Notes under the pieces: generated by a model
The model's input: the letters and a program-made list of their open reading frames with translations, nothing else
Told to the model about the DNA's origin: nothing
The model's database searches: none
Part shown: positions 1 through 5,968 of the stretch, piece by piece
How the letters are laid out: each line of letters opens with the position of its first letter
How positions within the stretch are numbered: the first letter of the stretch is position 1
Made by a program: the position numbers and the translations under genes
Source: Actinomycetes bacterium
GTDB lineage: Bacteria; Actinomycetota; Actinomycetes; Actinomycetales; Cellulomonadaceae
Assembly (NCBI GenBank): GCA_023401045.1
Contig: JAEXEM010000193.1
Span: forward strand, 1 to 9,065
Direction: 5' to 3'
DNA length: 9,065 bases

Positions 1-78
1 GGCGCGCACACCGTGCAGCGCGGCCGCGAGCTGCTCGTGGCGGCGGAACGTGGGCACCGCCACGACGACGCGGCTCAC
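1..78 (-). CDS. GT2-type glycosyltransferase, N-terminal fragment (cut by left edge)
   Basis: Only the first 26 codons are present. Reading the minus strand from a GTG at 78, the peptide begins with a hydrophobic beta strand followed by VPTFRRHEQLAAAL. This is the usual start of GT2 (GT-A fold) glycosyltransferases, where the strand and the P-T-[FY] turn form part of the nucleotide-sugar site. The GTG overlaps the TGA of the upstream fusion glycosyltransferase by 4 bp (GTGA, 75-78), so it is almost certainly co-transcribed and translationally coupled. Donor and acceptor sugars cannot be told from this fragment. Family membership is well supported for so short a piece, but another GT-A enzyme is possible. 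Confidence 0.8.
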   Translation of the reverse strand, partial: MSRVVVAVPTFRRHEQLAAALHGVRA

Positions 79-2033
79 CGCGCCCCCCGGACCAGCGCCG
101 CGCGGTAGACCTCGAGGTGGGCGCGGCCGACGTCGTCCCACCCGCGTGCGGACAGGTCGGGGCGCGCACCGTCGGTCCGGTGACGGGTGGCGGCGACGGC
201 GGCCAGCAGCTCGGCACCCGTGAGCCGCTCGTAGCACAGCACCCAGCCCGGCCCCACCTCCTCACCGAGCCGCCGGTTGACCTCGTTGTCCGGCACCAGC
301 ACCGGCCGGTCGAGGGACAGAGCCGCCAGGACCGCGCCGGAGTTGTGCATGTGGTCGTACGGCAGCACGACCACCTGCGCCGCCGTGACCTCCTGGACGA
401 ACCGGGCGTCGTCGAGGAACCCGAGCACCGCCGAGATCCGCCGGTCACGCGCGGCAGCGGCCTCGACCGCACGCGCGAGCCGCGGCGACGACGGCGCCCC
501 GGCCACCGTGAGGGTGAGCCAGGGGGCGTCGGCCCTCGTCTCGTCGAACGCCGCGAGCAGCCGCTCGACACCCTTGTAGCGGCGCACCATGCCGACGAAC
601 GCGAGGTGGCTCGCCCGTGCGTCCGCCCGCGCGTGACGGCCGTACCAGTCGCGGTAGTGCCCGTGCACGATCCGGGCCGTCGGCACGGAGCGCGCCGCCC
701 TCGCCGCGCCGACCTCGGCGGGCACGGGGGCGGCGTCGACGTCGTTGAGCACGACCCGGGCCGTCGTCAGCCGGTCGACCGCCCGCAGCCCGACCGACTC
801 GAGCCGCGTGACGTCACGCGGGTGCTCGAGGTTGTGGACGGTACGCACCACCGGTGTGCGCGTCGCCGACAGCCGCAGCACCCACGCGAGGAACGCCCAG
901 CGCTTGGCGGTCCGCCGTGCGGCCGAGCGAGCGGCGAACAGCGTCTCGGGCCAGTGCAGGTGGACGACGTCGTACCCGCCGGCGAGCGCGGTGCGCCAGG
1001 AGAAACGCCGCAGGTCGAGGCCGTCCTGCGCCTCGAGCGCGTCACCCAGCATGACGATGTACGGGTTCGTCGTGGCCCGGGGGGTGGAGAACGACTGCAG
1101 CACCCTGACGGGCCCCCGCCGCACGTCCGCGCGACGCACCTCGGGCGCACGGGCCAGCGCACCGTCGAGCAGGCCCGCGGCGGCGACCGACCACGGGCCG
1201 GGCCGCAGGAGCTGGGCACGCCCACCCTGCAGCACGACGGCTCGCGCGGCCGGGAGCGCGTGGAGGTGCCAGCGGACCCGGTCGGCGGCGCGCAGCCAGC
1301 GACGCGCGAAGACCATCCGGTTGCGGACGTTGAAGTAGTAGTACGTCGCCGACTTGGCCCGCCCGGACGTCCGGTCGGGATGCGTCGCCCCCTCGTCGTG
1401 CACGGCGACGGCGTCCGGGACGACCTGCACGGCACCGCCGGCAGCGGCGACGCGGGCGGACAGGTCGACGTCCTCCCAGTAGAGGAAGTAGTCGTCGCTG
1501 AACCCGCCGGTGCGTTCCCACAGCTCGGCGGTCACCGCCACGCACGCACCCGAGACCCACGGCAGGGCCCACGGCGGGGCGGGGTCGGCCCGTCGTTCGG
1601 CCGCGGTCCGCATCCGTCCGGTGCGCAGGTCGAGGCTGAGCACGTCCGCCATCCAGGGCCGGCCGTCGGGACGCTCGACCCGCGGGGCGGCGAGCACCAT
1701 GGGCCGGGCGCGCACGGCGCGGACCAGCACCTCCCGGTGCTGCGGGGTGATCCGGGCGTCGGGGTTGAGCAGCACGACGACGTCCGCCCCGCGGGCGAAG
1801 GCCTCCGCGACCCCCCGGTTCGCCCCCGCGCCGAAGCCGAGGTTGCGGTCGGGCAGGACGACGACCCACCCGTGGGCGTCCGCGAGCGCGGTGACCCGCC
1901 GACGCTCGTCGCCGTCGGTGAGGTTGTCGACGACCACCACCGGGCCGCTCGCCCCGGCGGCGGACGGCACGAGGTTCTGCTCGAGGAGCGCCGCGGACCC
2001 GTAGCTGACGACGACGACGGCCGCCCCGCTCAC
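75..2033 (-). CDS. Two-domain glycosyltransferase fusion: GT2 domain + GT-B domain
   Basis: A 652-residue protein that appears to join two glycosyltransferases. Residues 1-~245 are a GT2 (GT-A) domain of the rhamnosyltransferase/WbbL kind: VDN at 35-37, DRNLGFGAGANRG at 62-74, NPDA at 90-93 (metal/nucleotide-binding Asp), a GGFSDDYF stretch near 176-183, and WEDVDL at 186-191 with the probable catalytic acidic residues. After a linker (~250-305), residues ~308-650 form a GT-B domain: HLHWPE at 358-363, RTVHN at 397-401, a GMVRRYKGVERLL segment at 481-493, and NSG at 564-566. The last lies where GT4 enzymes carry the first Glu of the E-x7-E motif, which is not obvious here. This half looks closest to GumI/GumK-like or GT4-like mannosyl or glucuronosyl transferases, at low certainty. 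No transmembrane segment is evident, so it is probably cytosolic or peripheral. The GTG start at 2033 overlaps the preceding gene's TGA. Two sequential sugar additions by one polypeptide is an inference. Confidence 0.88.
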   Translation of the reverse strand: MSGAAVVVVSYGSAALLEQNLVPSAAGASGPVVVVDNLTDGDERRRVTALADAHGWVVVLPDRNLGFGAGANRGVAEAFARGADVVVLLNPDARITPQHREVLVRAVRARPMVLAAPRVERPDGRPWMADVLSLDLRTGRMRTAAERRADPAPPWALPWVSGACVAVTAELWERTGGFSDDYFLYWEDVDLSARVAAAGGAVQVVPDAVAVHDEGATHPDRTSGRAKSATYYYFNVRNRMVFARRWLRAADRVRWHLHALPAARAVVLQGGRAQLLRPGPWSVAAAGLLDGALARAPEVRRADVRRGPVRVLQSFSTPRATTNPYIVMLGDALEAQDGLDLRRFSWRTALAGGYDVVHLHWPETLFAARSAARRTAKRWAFLAWVLRLSATRTPVVRTVHNLEHPRDVTRLESVGLRAVDRLTTARVVLNDVDAAPVPAEVGAARAARSVPTARIVHGHYRDWYGRHARADARASHLAFVGMVRRYKGVERLLAAFDETRADAPWLTLTVAGAPSSPRLARAVEAAAARDRRISAVLGFLDDARFVQEVTAAQVVVLPYDHMHNSGAVLAALSLDRPVLVPDNEVNRRLGEEVGPGWVLCYERLTGAELLAAVAATRHRTDGARPDLSARGWDDVGRAHLEVYRAALVRGAR

Positions 2034-2809
2034 GTCGGCACCGGTCCACCGAGCGCGCGCACGTCACGGAACCACTTCGGCAGGGCGAGCGCGAGGAACG
2101 CCGCGGTCCCGGCGGTGAGCAGCGCGAGCACGGCGACGAACACCGCCGGACTGCCGTACAGGAGGAAGCTCAGGCAGAGCACCCCGTAGTCGGTCGGCAC
2201 CACGAGGACCGACCGCAACCAGCTGCGCCGCCCGTCCGCTCGCGTCGTCGAGACCACCCCGTGCGCCCGGCGCAGCTGCTCGGTGAGCATCATCGCGAAG
2301 AACTGCACCGAGCCGACGACGGCGCTCGCGATCGGGACGAGCAGCCAGGGCTCGGGGACGGCTGCAGACCTGTGGAGGCCGACGAGCAGTGCGAGCGGCA
2401 GCGCGACGACCTTCGTCGCGTCGACCATGTGGTCGAGCCACTCTCCCGCGCTCGACCCCGTGCCGGTGAGCCGGGCGACCTGCCCGTCGGCGGAGTCGAG
2501 CGCGTAGCCGACGACGAGCAGCAGGCACACCGCCACCCCGGTGCCCACGGCGGGCGGGGCGAGCGCGAGCACGGCCACCCCGGCGAAGGTGCACACCGCG
2601 CTCAGCGCCGTGACGGCGTTCGGCGACAGCCCGCGCCGGTACGCCCACGCCGCGAGCAGCCGCCCGATCCGCCGGTTGACGAACCGCGAGTACGCCGGCG
2701 CGCTGCGGGCCGTCCCCTTCTGGGCGGCGGTGAGCCGCGCGAGCGTCTCCCGGTACCCGGCCCGGCCCGTCCGCGGTCCGGCCCCGTCGACCCCTGTCGC
2801 ACCCGTCAT
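2030..2809 (-). CDS. CDP-alcohol phosphatidyltransferase family membrane protein
   Basis: A 259-residue membrane enzyme that should transfer a phospho-alcohol from a CDP-activated donor, releasing CMP. The full family signature is present with exact spacing, D-x2-DG-x2-AR-x8-G-x3-D-x3-D: D105, D108, G109, A112, R113, G122, D126 and D130. These residues bind metal and the CDP moiety, with D130 the likely base. About six hydrophobic segments are visible (roughly 64-84, 88-103, 133-147, 155-176, 202-218 and 221-246). The ~55-residue polar N-terminus containing AYSRFVNRRIGR resembles actinobacterial members of unknown substrate. The ATG at 2809 overlaps the upstream TGA (ATGA). The frame stays open upstream to 3625, but that part is a shadow of the neighbouring glycosyltransferase. 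Being among sugar genes and on the same strand as a cytidylyltransferase, it more likely serves polysaccharide anchoring or decoration than housekeeping phospholipid synthesis. A phosphatidylinositol-phosphate-synthase-like or phosphatidylglycerophosphate-synthase-like role cannot be excluded. Confidence 0.93.
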   Translation of the reverse strand: MTGATGVDGAGPRTGRAGYRETLARLTAAQKGTARSAPAYSRFVNRRIGRLLAAWAYRRGLSPNAVTALSAVCTFAGVAVLALAPPAVGTGVAVCLLLVVGYALDSADGQVARLTGTGSSAGEWLDHMVDATKVVALPLALLVGLHRSAAVPEPWLLVPIASAVVGSVQFFAMMLTEQLRRAHGVVSTTRADGRRSWLRSVLVVPTDYGVLCLSFLLYGSPAVFVAVLALLTAGTAAFLALALPKWFRDVRALGGPVPT

Positions 2810-3984
2810 GCGCTCACCGCCAGGTCCGAGCGGGCGGACCGTCCCCGCCGGCGCCGGGCACCGTGGACCGGCCCCGGCACCCGGTGCGTGGCGAGCGCCT
2901 CGAGGAGGTACTCGTACCCGTCGGCGACAGCGTCCCAGTCGTACGCGCGGGCCCGCTCGCGGAGCCGTCGTCCACGCCTGCGCGTCTCCTCCGGGTCGGC
3001 CTCGGCGGCCGTGAACGCGCGCGCGACCTCGTCGGGGGTGCGCACGTAGACGCCGTCGCAGCCGAGCACCTCCCGGTTGAAGGGGACGTCGTACGCGAGG
3101 GCCGCGGTCCCCGCCCCGATGGCGCGCAGCAGCGAGGGGTTCGTCCCACCGACCGAGTGCCCGTGCGCGTAGGTGAGCGCGTGCGCGTAGAGCTGGTCGA
3201 GCACCCGCTGGTCCCAGACGGGACCGAGGAACCGCACCCTCGGGTCCCCGTCCGCCAGCCCGTGCACGCGCGCGGTGTAGTCGTGGGCGTAGGGCGCGGA
3301 CCCGACGACGACGAGCGGCAAGCGCGCCGACGAGCGGACGAACCCCCCGACGAGGAGGTCGACGTTGTTCTCGGGCTCGAAACGCGCGACCACCAGGTGG
3401 AACGCACCGGGGACGAGGCCGGCCGCGGTGACCGCCTCGTCCTCCTGCGGCGGCAGCACGGGCGCACCGTAGGAGAGCAGCGTCGTCGGGGCGCCGTACT
3501 CGGACCGGTAGTAGTCCGCGATGCCGACCGCGTCGGCGATGAGGGCGTCGGACCACCTCACCGCTGCGGTCTCCGCCGCACGGTAGTAGCGCCGTCCGGC
3601 ACCGGCCCACTTCGCACGCTTCCACTCCAGGCCGTCGACGTGCGTGGCCACGGGGACGTGGGCGGCGCGCAGCACCGGCAGGAGCATCGCGTTCGCGGCG
3701 TTGAAGACGAGCGCGACGTCGGTGCGGCGTGCCAGCAGGTGCCCGACGGAGACGCCGGTGTGGCTGAGGGTCTCCAGCGCCCGTTGCCGCACCGCGGGCA
3801 GGGTGACGAGCTCCATGCCCCGGTAGGTGCGCGGTGGTGCTGCCCCGGTGGTGCGGCAGTACACCCGCACACGGTGCCCACGGTCGACGAGGCGTCGTCC
3901 GATCTCCTCGACCGCCGTCTCGAAACCTCCGTAGCGCGCCGGTACCCCACGGGTCCCGAGCATCGCCACGTGCAGCGCGCTCAT
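2806..3984 (-). CDS. DUF1972 / GT4 glycosyltransferase (rhamnosyltransferase-like)
   Basis: A 392-residue GT-B retaining-type glycosyltransferase. The N-terminal half carries the DUF1972 hallmark GTRGVPARYGGFET at 10-23 and HVDGLEWKRAKW at 115-126. The C-terminal GT4 domain shows ARFEPENN at 200-207 and GHSVGGTNPSLLRAI at 275-289, followed by NREVL at 303-307. The position usually holding the first Glu of E-x7-E reads Arg287. Enzymes of this group act on the cytosolic face of the membrane in O-antigen and capsule synthesis, many proposed to add rhamnose, but the sugar is not determined here. The C-terminus (376-392) is Arg-rich. The ATG at 3984 lacks a strong Shine-Dalgarno sequence and overlaps by 4 bp the stop of a possible 42-codon leader ORF. 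Its own TGA overlaps the next gene's ATG. It heads the distal leftward operon. Confidence 0.92.
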   Translation of the reverse strand: MSALHVAMLGTRGVPARYGGFETAVEEIGRRLVDRGHRVRVYCRTTGAAPPRTYRGMELVTLPAVRQRALETLSHTGVSVGHLLARRTDVALVFNAANAMLLPVLRAAHVPVATHVDGLEWKRAKWAGAGRRYYRAAETAAVRWSDALIADAVGIADYYRSEYGAPTTLLSYGAPVLPPQEDEAVTAAGLVPGAFHLVVARFEPENNVDLLVGGFVRSSARLPLVVVGSAPYAHDYTARVHGLADGDPRVRFLGPVWDQRVLDQLYAHALTYAHGHSVGGTNPSLLRAIGAGTAALAYDVPFNREVLGCDGVYVRTPDEVARAFTAAEADPEETRRRGRRLRERARAYDWDAVADGYEYLLEALATHRVPGPVHGARRRRGRSARSDLAVSA

Positions 3985-3991
3985 GACCCGG

Positions 3992-4002
3992 CCCCGTCGG
4001 GG
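3992..4002 (-). promoter_or_regulatory. Small hairpin just before the glycosyltransferase start
   Basis: CCCC-GAC-GGGG forms a 4-bp stem with a 3-base loop ending 8 bases before the ATG at 3984. Its GGGG arm is the only Shine-Dalgarno-like sequence for that gene. A folded stem could hide the site unless a ribosome reading the leader ORF opens it. This role is an inference, and such stems are frequent by chance in DNA this GC-rich. Confidence 0.25.
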
Positions 4003-4051
4003 GCGACGCGCGGGCGAGCGGTCACCTGCGGGCTGCCACGTCCCCTTCCCC

Positions 4052-4069
4052 GGCCGCGGCTCCGCGGCC
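4052..4069. repeat. Perfect inverted repeat GGCCGCGG-CT-CCGCGGCC
   Basis: Two 8-base arms are separated by 2 bases, and the stem could extend by two further pairs after a mismatch. It lies in the putative 5' leader of the distal leftward operon, inside the possible leader ORF. There is no T-run on either side, so it is not a classical intrinsic terminator. It could be an RNA structure in the leader, a protein-binding palindrome or chance. Confidence 0.4.
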
Positions 4070-4148
4070 CGGCACCGGACGACGACGGGTCATCGGCTGC
4101 GTGTGTCATGGTCCCCCCGGTCCGACACGTGCCTCGCGACTGAGAGGG

Positions 4149-4154
4149 ACGCTA
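4149..4154 (-). promoter_or_regulatory. Candidate -10 element (TAGCGT) for the distal leftward operon
   Basis: On the minus strand TAGCGT fits the actinobacterial TAnnnT -10 consensus and would give a leader of roughly 155-160 nt before the ATG at 3984. No good TTGACA-like -35 is seen 16-18 bases upstream. The extended match TAGCGTCCC resembles TAGTGTCCC upstream of gmd (7020-7012), which adds weight. A 240-bp gap in an otherwise tightly packed set of genes also argues for a promoter here. Confidence 0.4.
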
Positions 4155-4190
4155 TCGCCATCCGCGGGGGATTTCGGGGCATCTGCACCT

Positions 4191-4200
4191 TTTCACCCGG
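4191..4200 (-). promoter_or_regulatory. Shared motif CCGGGTGAAA, copy 1
   Basis: On the minus strand this 10-mer lies 36 bases upstream of the candidate -10 at 4154-4149. The identical 10-mer occurs at 7049-7058 upstream of gmd, 28 bases before a similar TAGTGT hexamer. Being present in both multi-base intergenic gaps ahead of leftward units makes it a candidate operator, but two occurrences are few. Confidence 0.35.
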
Positions 4201-4207
4201 CGCCGGG
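4196..4207 (-). terminator. Possible hairpin after the cytidylyltransferase gene (no U-tract)
   Basis: A 12-base perfect palindrome CCCGGCGCCGGG starts 17 bases after the cytidylyltransferase stop. In the leftward transcript it is followed by TGAAAAGG rather than a U-run, so it would only be a weak, U-less type of terminator sometimes proposed in actinobacteria. It overlaps the CCGGGTGAAA motif shared with the gmd upstream region and could equally be part of an operator. Confidence 0.25.
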
Positions 4208-4224
4208 GGGTGCGCCCGCAGCGC

Positions 4225-4674
4225 TCAGGACACCTCGGTACCGCGTGACCGCCCACCCGGCGGGTCGAGCCGGTCGAGCGCCGCCCGCAGGATCGTGCTC
4301 GACGTGTGGACCGTGTACGGGAAGTAGACGACCTCGACACCGACCTCGGCGAAGCGCCGCTCGAGTGCTTCCCCCTTGGGGGTGCCGCGCCAGTCGTCGC
4401 CCTTGAAGAACACGTCGAACCTCAGCTCGCGCCAGGTGTCGAGCTTGTCGAGCAGGACCTCGTGGTGGACCTCGTCGACGTAGGAGATGTGGGACACGAT
4501 CTCGGCGCGCTCCGCGAGGGGCACCACCGGCGGGCGGCCCTTGGTGATCTCGAGGATCTCGTCGGCGACGACGCCCGCGATGAGGTGGTCGCAGTGCGCC
4601 TTGGCGTGCCGGAGGACGTTGAGGTGCCCGACGTGGAAGAGGTCGAACGCCCCGGCGGCGTACCCGATGCGCAT
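4225..4674 (-). CDS. TagD-like cytidylyltransferase (CTP:phospho-alcohol, substrate unknown)
   Basis: A 149-residue soluble nucleotidyltransferase that should join CTP and a phosphorylated alcohol to make a CDP-alcohol and pyrophosphate. It is co-linear with glycerol-3-phosphate cytidylyltransferases: GAFDLFHVGH at 8-17 with the HxGH signature at 14-17, a GVVADE stretch at 34-39, an SYVDEV segment at 64-69, and KGDDW at 91-95. The C-terminal signature, RTEGISTT in TagD, is here YTVHTSST (120-127), so the CTP-contact loop is altered and the substrate may not be glycerol-3-phosphate. It is about 20 residues longer than Bacillus TagD owing to the C-terminal tail. The ATG at 4674 is certain: AAGGAG sits 6 bases upstream, within the 15-base gap after the preceding gene's TAG. 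A CDP-alcohol phosphotransferase two genes downstream could use its product. An adenylyltransferase activity cannot be excluded from sequence alone. Confidence 0.9.
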   Translation of the reverse strand: MRIGYAAGAFDLFHVGHLNVLRHAKAHCDHLIAGVVADEILEITKGRPPVVPLAERAEIVSHISYVDEVHHEVLLDKLDTWRELRFDVFFKGDDWRGTPKGEALERRFAEVGVEVVYFPYTVHTSSTILRAALDRLDPPGGRSRGTEVS

Positions 4675-4680
4675 GCCCAG

Positions 4681-4686
4681 CTCCTT
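4681..4686 (-). promoter_or_regulatory. Ribosome binding site AAGGAG of the cytidylyltransferase gene
   Basis: AAGGAG on the minus strand, 6 bases before the ATG at 4674, is the best Shine-Dalgarno match of the leftward genes. It lies entirely in the 15-base gap after the TAG of the WcaI-like gene, so this gene can initiate independently. Confidence 0.8.
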
Positions 4687-4689
4687 CCT

Positions 4690-5967
4690 CTACGCCGCGG
4701 CCGACGGCACGGCCGGCCCGGCGAGAACCGTGTCGAGCAGGTCGAGGTACCGCCGGGAGGCGGCCTCCTCGCTGTAGACCGCCTCGCCGTGCCGACGCGC
4801 GGCACCGGCGAGGTGCTCCCGGAGCGCGGGCGAGTCGCGCAGCTCGAGGACCGCCTCGAGCAGACGCCCCGGGTCCCCGGGGGGCACGACGAGCGCGGCT
4901 CCGGCGGCGGTGAGGGTGCGCCCGGAGATGCCGTCGGCCTCCACCCCGGCGAGCACGGGGCGCCCGGCGGCCGTGTAGCTCGTCAGCTTGCTCGGCAGGC
5001 ACATCTCGCGGACGCCGGGACGCTCGTGCAGCAGCAGGACGTCGGCGGCGGCGAGCACGAGCGGGTACCGCTGCGCGTCGACGGGTTCGAGGACACGCAC
5101 CGCCGCGACGCCACGGGACCGGGCGACGAGCTCCTCGCGGCTGTTGCCCGCGCCGACGAGGACGATCTCGACATCGCGCACCCCTCGCTCCCCGGCGAGG
5201 CGCGCCGCGTCGACGACGTGCTCGAGGCCCTGCTTCATGCCCATGTTCCCGGTGTGGACCACCCGGAAGACCGCAGGGTCCCAGCCCAGCAGCCCGCAGG
5301 CCTCGTCGCGGGTGGCCGCCGAGGGCCGCACGTGCGTGAAGTTGCCGACGTCGAGGATGCGGCCGGCCGGCACCCCGGCCGCCTCGAGCGACTGGCCGAA
5401 CTGGGGGGTGATGACCCCGACCGCGGCGCACCGCCGCAGCAGCGCGGTCTCGCCGCCGGCGATGGCACCGGCCGCGACACCGCCCGCGGCGCCCGACTCG
5501 CGGGCCCCCTGCCCGGTGAGGTCCTGGACGACGGCGGCGACCGGACGCCCGCGAGCACCGAGCACGGCGGCGGCCAGGCCGGACAGCGACGGTGTGACGG
5601 CGACGACGGCCCGTGCACCGCTGCGCCGGACGAACGGCAGCGCACCACGCAGGAACGACGACTCCATGCGGGCACGGCCGGCGAGGTCGACCCGTACCGG
5701 CACGTGGTGGCGGACGCGGTGCAGCACGACGTCCCCGTCGCGCTCGTGCCACGTGCGACCGGTGAGGTAGGTCGGGTCGTCGACCCGCCACGCCGGGTAG
5801 TGCGGCACCCCCGTGACGACCTCGACCCGGACACCGGCCGCGGCCCAGGAGCGCGCCATCGCCGTGGTGTAGGGCGCGATCCCGGTCGTCTCCGGGGCGT
5901 AGTTGATCCCCACGAGGCAGACGTCCGCCACGTCCCCCTCGACCTCGGCCGGCGGGGAGTCCGTCAC
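4690..5967 (-). CDS. WcaI/WbuB-like GT4 glycosyltransferase (putative fucosyltransferase)
   Basis: A 425-residue GT-B glycosyltransferase resembling WcaI of colanic acid synthesis and WbuB. Visible features are GINYAPETTGI at 20-30 (N-terminal Rossmann domain), VPHYPAWRV at 54-62, VVQDL at 146-150, HTGNMGMKQGLEH at 238-250 (start of the GT4 donor domain), and LPSKLTSYTAAGRPVLA at 324-340. WcaI is assigned as a fucosyltransferase. Its place directly after gmd, one base beyond the gmd stop, fits use of GDP-fucose or a related GDP-deoxysugar, but that is inference. The start used is the GTG at 5967, which has only a weak Shine-Dalgarno. The conserved region begins near residue 14, so the in-frame GTG at 5931 (codon 13) is a plausible alternative giving 413 residues. 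The stop is TAG. Confidence 0.92.
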   Translation of the reverse strand: MTDSPPAEVEGDVADVCLVGINYAPETTGIAPYTTAMARSWAAAGVRVEVVTGVPHYPAWRVDDPTYLTGRTWHERDGDVVLHRVRHHVPVRVDLAGRARMESSFLRGALPFVRRSGARAVVAVTPSLSGLAAAVLGARGRPVAAVVQDLTGQGARESGAAGGVAAGAIAGGETALLRRCAAVGVITPQFGQSLEAAGVPAGRILDVGNFTHVRPSAATRDEACGLLGWDPAVFRVVHTGNMGMKQGLEHVVDAARLAGERGVRDVEIVLVGAGNSREELVARSRGVAAVRVLEPVDAQRYPLVLAAADVLLLHERPGVREMCLPSKLTSYTAAGRPVLAGVEADGISGRTLTAAGAALVVPPGDPGRLLEAVLELRDSPALREHLAGAARRHGEAVYSEEAASRRYLDLLDTVLAGPAVPSAAA

Positions 5968-5968
5968 G

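Larger units (their letters stand above)
3981..4109 (-). other. Possible 42-codon leader ORF upstream of the DUF1972 glycosyltransferase
   Basis: On the minus strand an ATG at 4109 is preceded by GGGGGGACC, a G-rich Shine-Dalgarno-like stretch that is slightly close to the start. The frame runs 42 codons and ends in a TGA that overlaps the glycosyltransferase ATG as ATGA, the same junction used by the downstream genes. The predicted peptide starts MTHAADDPSSSG and has an Arg/Gly-rich middle. It resembles no family I know. Against a real gene, its third positions are clearly less GC-rich than in neighbouring genes and it uses AGG and GGA codons. It may be a translated leader that couples ribosomes into the operon, or chance. 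Confidence 0.3.

Noticed and set aside
117..2189. A 690-codon open frame on the plus strand opposite the fusion glycosyltransferase
   Set aside because: It is rich in Arg, Pro, Gly and His with no recognisable domain, and runs antisense to a gene with clear motifs. Such shadow frames are expected in DNA this GC-rich.
2810..3625. Upstream extension of the CDP-alcohol phosphotransferase frame
   Set aside because: The extra 272 residues are Arg-rich shadow of the DUF1972 glycosyltransferase. The ATG at 2809 with the ATGA overlap gives a family-like protein.
4052..4069. The perfect inverted repeat as an intrinsic terminator of the proximal leftward operon
   Set aside because: No T-run on either strand, and it lies about 155 bases past the preceding stop and downstream of a likely promoter.
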